This document shows positions 6,506 through 8,536 of a stretch of DNA of 8,536 nt, one piece after another. This DNA comes from a bacterium (GTDB lineage: Bacteria > Patescibacteriota > Minisyncoccia > UBA6257 > 02-FULL-45-10c). The stretch covers positions 1 through 8,536 of the forward strand of contig JAJYZL010000018.1 of the NCBI GenBank assembly GCA_021799965.1. The letters are read 5' to 3'. The translations under genes were made by a program, and so were the position numbers. The notes under the pieces were generated by a model. It was given only the letters and a program-made list of their open reading frames with translations. It made no database searches and was not told where the DNA came from. Position 1 is the first letter of the stretch. Each line of letters begins with the position of its first letter.

Positions 6506-7117
6506 ATGAATCTTCCCGACCCTATCAAAAATTTTATTCATCACATATCTAAACTTCCATCGATCGGGCCGCGCCAGGCGACCAGATTATCTTTTTTTGT
6601 AATCAACTCTGGCAAAAACGAGATAAAAGATATCAAAAAATCTTTTGAAGAATTGGAAAAAATGAATATATGCGAAAAATGCTTTTTCGTCTTTCTTCCA
6701 AAAAATAGCTCGGATAAAATATGCGAAATTTGCTCAGACGGTAAAAGAAACCATAAAATAATCGCCATTGTAGAAAAAGAAACAGATCTCATTTCCCTGG
6801 AAAATACCAATAAATTCAACGGAGTTTATTTTATTATTGGCAATCTTCAAAAAAACGGCGTATTGAGAACAGAGCAAAGGAATAGACTGGCAAAATTAAA
6901 AAACATTATTCAGAAAGAACTAGGCGGCCAAGCCGATGAAATCATAATAGCTATGAATCCAACCACGTATGGAGACTTTAATGCTTCAATACTAGCCAAA
7001 GAATTAAATGATTTTTCCAAAAAAATAACACGATTAGGCCGCGGAATTCCAACGGGCGGAGAGATCGAATTTGCAGATGAAGAAACTTTGGGAAATGCCA
7101 TTGAACGTAGAATGTAG
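6506..7117 (+). CDS. recR: Recombination mediator protein RecR
   Basis: DNA-binding repair protein that works with RecO (and RecF) to load RecA on single-stranded gaps. The 203-residue length is standard. In order: helix-hairpin-helix KLPSIGPRQATRLSFF (16-31), a four-cysteine zinc finger (Cys56, Cys59, Cys73, Cys76 in NICEKC and KICEIC), a Toprim domain with IVEKETD (Glu90, Asp94), NPTTYGD (151-157), and the C-terminal GIPTGGEIEFADEETLGNAIERR (180-202), which is diagnostic for RecR. The Toprim loop usually written LSPLDGIGP is diverged to LQKNGVLRT (114-122). It starts 48 bases after dnaB in a very AT-rich spacer without a clear promoter or Shine-Dalgarno motif, and ends 7 bases before a strong hairpin terminator. 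It is the probable last gene of the rightward unit. Confidence 0.96.
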   Translation: MNLPDPIKNFIHHISKLPSIGPRQATRLSFFVINSGKNEIKDIKKSFEELEKMNICEKCFFVFLPKNSSDKICEICSDGKRNHKIIAIVEKETDLISLENTNKFNGVYFIIGNLQKNGVLRTEQRNRLAKLKNIIQKELGGQADEIIIAMNPTTYGDFNASILAKELNDFSKKITRLGRGIPTGGEIEFADEETLGNAIERRM

Positions 7118-7124
7118 ATTCTCA

Positions 7125-7168
7125 AATAATAAAAAAATCCCCCCTATCAGGGGGATTTTTTTATTATT
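7125..7168. terminator. Bidirectional intrinsic terminator between recR and rplU
   Basis: Two perfectly complementary 19-base arms (7125-7143 and 7150-7168) surround a 6-base loop, CTATCA. The GC core TCCCCC/GGGGGA is flanked by A7 on the left and T7 on the right, so RNA from either strand ends in a C5/G5 hairpin followed by U7. It sits 7 bases after the recR stop and touches the rplU stop codon on the other side, serving two convergent transcription units. Confidence 0.93.
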
Positions 7169-7477
7169 CTATATTTTGACTATTTCTACTTCCGTCATTT
7201 CCTGTCTATGTCCCTTTTTCTTTCTGCGTCTTACTTTGGAATGATATTTGAAGACAATTTTCTTTTTATCTCTGTAGTTTTCCAATACTTTTCCGGTAAC
7301 TTTAGCGTCTTTTATATAAGGAGCGCCGAGCGATATATCTTCTCCATCAACTATTAGTAAAACCTTGTCAAAAACCACGCTGGAACCATTTTCCGATCCC
7401 AATTTTTCAATATCAATTTTATCTCCAACTGCAACTTTATATTGTTTGCCGCCTGTTTCTATTACTGCGAATTTCAT
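7169..7477 (-). CDS. rplU: Large ribosomal subunit protein bL21
   Basis: Structural protein of the 50S subunit that binds 23S rRNA, 102 residues, normal length. It begins with the family hallmark MKFAVIETGGKQYKV and carries the conserved basic RNA-binding loop IVFKYHSKVRRRKKKGHRQ (74-92), followed by the short strand TEVEIVKI. In most bacteria rpmA (bL27) follows rplU, but here the next element is the bidirectional terminator directly after the stop codon, so bL27 must be encoded elsewhere if present. It lies 11 bases downstream of the small membrane-protein gene and is probably the last gene of the leftward tgt unit. The base sequence before the ATG (TTAAACGTATT) has no Shine-Dalgarno motif, unusual for a highly expressed ribosomal protein. 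I see no structured autoregulatory leader in the short gap. Confidence 0.97.
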   Translation of the reverse strand: MKFAVIETGGKQYKVAVGDKIDIEKLGSENGSSVVFDKVLLIVDGEDISLGAPYIKDAKVTGKVLENYRDKKKIVFKYHSKVRRRKKKGHRQEMTEVEIVKI

Positions 7478-7488
7478 AATAAATACGT

Positions 7489-7833
7489 TTAATTAATAGA
7501 TATAATAACAAAAACCGTTATTAAAATCAATAAGGAAAAAATGGCGCTGCCAAAAGACAGAAAATACGACAAAAATCTTTCTTTGTAGTAGATTTGTTTG
7601 GCCAGCAAAAAATTTATAATTGCAACGGCAAGCGGAAATAAAGTTAAGCTAAAAACATCGCTTTTATTACCCAAATAATCTATACCCTTATAACTGTCAA
7701 AGTGTAAAATAAGCAAATTATTTATTTTAGCTAAACCAAACCAGGCCCATATAAATGCAATCAAAATTATCAAGACACTCGCTAAAAAAGGATACATTAA
7801 AAAATTGTCTTTTTTGAATTCTGATAATCTCAT
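7489..7833 (-). CDS. Small three-helix membrane protein of unknown function
   Basis: I do not recognise a characterised family. It has 114 residues with three predicted membrane helices (about 14-34, 60-78 and 88-112). Basic residues at the N-terminus (K7, K8) and between helices 2 and 3 (KQIYYKER, 79-86) place those parts in the cytoplasm, leaving the loop between helices 1 and 2 outside. That loop holds the striking segment LILHFDSYKGIDYLG (41-55). From memory, similar LHY/LHF-x4-GID segments occur in uncharacterised small membrane proteins of CPR bacteria; this is recollection, not a search. Its ATG overlaps the tgt stop by 4 bases (ATGA), implying translational coupling, and rplU starts 11 bases later. 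The conserved-looking topology and coupling argue for a real gene. Function is unknown. Confidence 0.78.
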   Translation of the reverse strand: MRLSEFKKDNFLMYPFLASVLIILIAFIWAWFGLAKINNLLILHFDSYKGIDYLGNKSDVFSLTLFPLAVAIINFLLAKQIYYKERFLSYFLSFGSAIFSLLILITVFVIISIN

Positions 7834-8536
7834 AGCTTGCCATTAATTATATCCTTCCTTATTCCCCTCATCAAATTTTCCATAAAATAAATATTGTGGA
7901 TAGAGGTTAAAATGCCGGCCAGCATTTCCCCGCTCTGGAACAAATGTTTTATGTAGCCGCGCGTAAAAGTACCGCAGGTATAACACCCGCAGCCTTTTTC
8001 AATCGGCTTTTTATCCAAGGCAAATTTTCCGGACTTCATATTCAGATTTCCTTTTTTAGTTAAAGCCGTGCCATTTCTTCCCAATCTAGTAGGAGTCACA
8101 CAATCAAACGTATCTATTCCCCGTCTTACCGCTTCAAAAATATCTTCAACTGAACCAATTCCTAATAAATGCTTTGGTTTATTTTCCGGAAGATTTTCCA
8201 CAGACCAATCCAATTCATTCTTTTTTCCTTTTTTAAATTTACCGAAAGCTCCGCCTATACCAAAACCGTCAAAATCCATCTTACCTATAAATTCTGAACT
8301 TTTTAGACGCAAGTCTTTATATTCTCCGCCCTGAACGATGCCAAAAAGCATTTGATCTTTTCGTTTGTGAGCCATCAAAGACCTTTCAGCCCAGCGATGA
8401 GTGCGTTCCATAGCCTCTTTTGTATATTCATAATCGGAAAAAGGCGAAGTGCATTCATCAAAAGCAAAAATAATATCCGCCCCTAATTTTTCCTGAATGC
8501 CGATCGATATTTCGGGATTAAGGAAAAGGTCGCGAT
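7830..8536 (-). CDS. tgt: tRNA-guanine transglycosylase, 5' partial
   Basis: Enzyme that exchanges guanine 34 in GUN anticodons (Asp, Asn, His, Tyr) for a 7-deazaguanine base on the queuosine pathway. The gene runs off the right edge of the window; 234 residues are visible, read from position 8534. Visible motifs are FDECTSPFSD (25-34, with the conserved active-site Asp26), GIVQGG (65-70), GIDTFDCVTPTR (139-150, nucleophile Asp144), and the zinc site CxCxxC at Cys182/184/187 with His213 in SIHNIYF. The catalytic core is intact. The substrate-specificity loop, GGLAVGEP in E. coli, is GGAFGKFK here (94-101). The chain stops at IINGKL, about 10-20 residues earlier than the E. coli protein. Its TGA stop overlaps the next ATG. 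Whether it uses preQ1 or salvaged queuine cannot be decided from this window. Confidence 0.95.
   Translation of the reverse strand, partial: RDLFLNPEISIGIQEKLGADIIFAFDECTSPFSDYEYTKEAMERTHRWAERSLMAHKRKDQMLFGIVQGGEYKDLRLKSSEFIGKMDFDGFGIGGAFGKFKKGKKNELDWSVENLPENKPKHLLGIGSVEDIFEAVRRGIDTFDCVTPTRLGRNGTALTKKGNLNMKSGKFALDKKPIEKGCGCYTCGTFTRGYIKHLFQSGEMLAGILTSIHNIYFMENLMRGIRKDIINGKL

Noticed and set aside
7830..7832. Possible UGA-to-glycine recoding, as in some CPR lineages
   Set aside because: No other gene in the window contains an in-frame TGA, and conserved glycines in DnaB, CysRS and RecR all use GGN codons. The standard code fits best.
1..8536. A CRISPR array, insertion sequence, prophage, toxin-antitoxin or defence system
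   Set aside because: No spaced direct repeats, transposase, integrase or paired small genes are visible; all genes but one are housekeeping or transport families.

Overview
The window is a compact, AT-rich stretch of bacterial chromosome carrying nine protein genes and one tRNA. No gene-free gap exceeds about 110 bases when the tRNA is counted. The gene set is housekeeping, and several features point to a Candidate Phyla Radiation (Patescibacteria, probably Parcubacteria-like) genome: overlapping genes, no clear Shine-Dalgarno sequence before any complete gene, a tRNA without encoded CCA, rplU with no rpmA beside it, a small uncharacterised three-helix membrane protein, and diverged versions of universal enzymes. 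This lineage call is an inference from protein style, not from a marker gene. I see no mobile element, CRISPR array, toxin-antitoxin pair or defence system, and no convincing new multi-gene system. The interest lies in substitutions at functional residues of otherwise standard proteins.

Layout. Positions 1-1454 (+): the 3' part of a zinc-finger-less DnaJ-type co-chaperone, then after 9 bases a membrane-anchored SGNH/GDSL hydrolase. Positions 1471-2654 (-): a CAX-type Ca2+/H+ antiporter gene preceded on the same strand by tRNA-Lys(UUU), probably co-transcribed. The antiporter gene converges on the hydrolase gene with a 16-base gap and no visible terminator. Positions 2655-2763: a divergent promoter region, with an extended -10 for the rightward unit and a -35/-10 pair for the leftward tRNA, physically overlapping. 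Positions 2764-7117 (+): corA-like transporter, cysS, dnaB and recR, tightly packed (10-base overlap, 5-base gap, 48-base gap) and likely one transcription unit. Positions 7125-7168: a symmetric hairpin flanked by A/T runs, able to terminate transcription from both sides. Positions 7169-8536 (-): tgt (5' end outside the window), a small membrane protein and rplU, linked by a 4-base ATGA overlap and an 11-base gap, probably one leftward operon.

Functionally the rightward unit joins ion transport with cysteinyl-tRNA synthesis, replication fork unwinding and recombinational repair. The leftward unit joins tRNA queuosine-type modification with a ribosomal protein. The tRNA-Lys, cysS, tgt and rplU give the window a translation flavour, but nothing shows that they form a dedicated pathway. 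The most checkable oddities are a CorA-family protein lacking the GMN signature, a CysRS with Asp where a zinc-binding Cys is expected and an extra ~23-residue segment, a Tgt with a diverged substrate-specificity loop and a shortened C-terminus, and a tRNA-Lys with C instead of the near-universal U at position 55.
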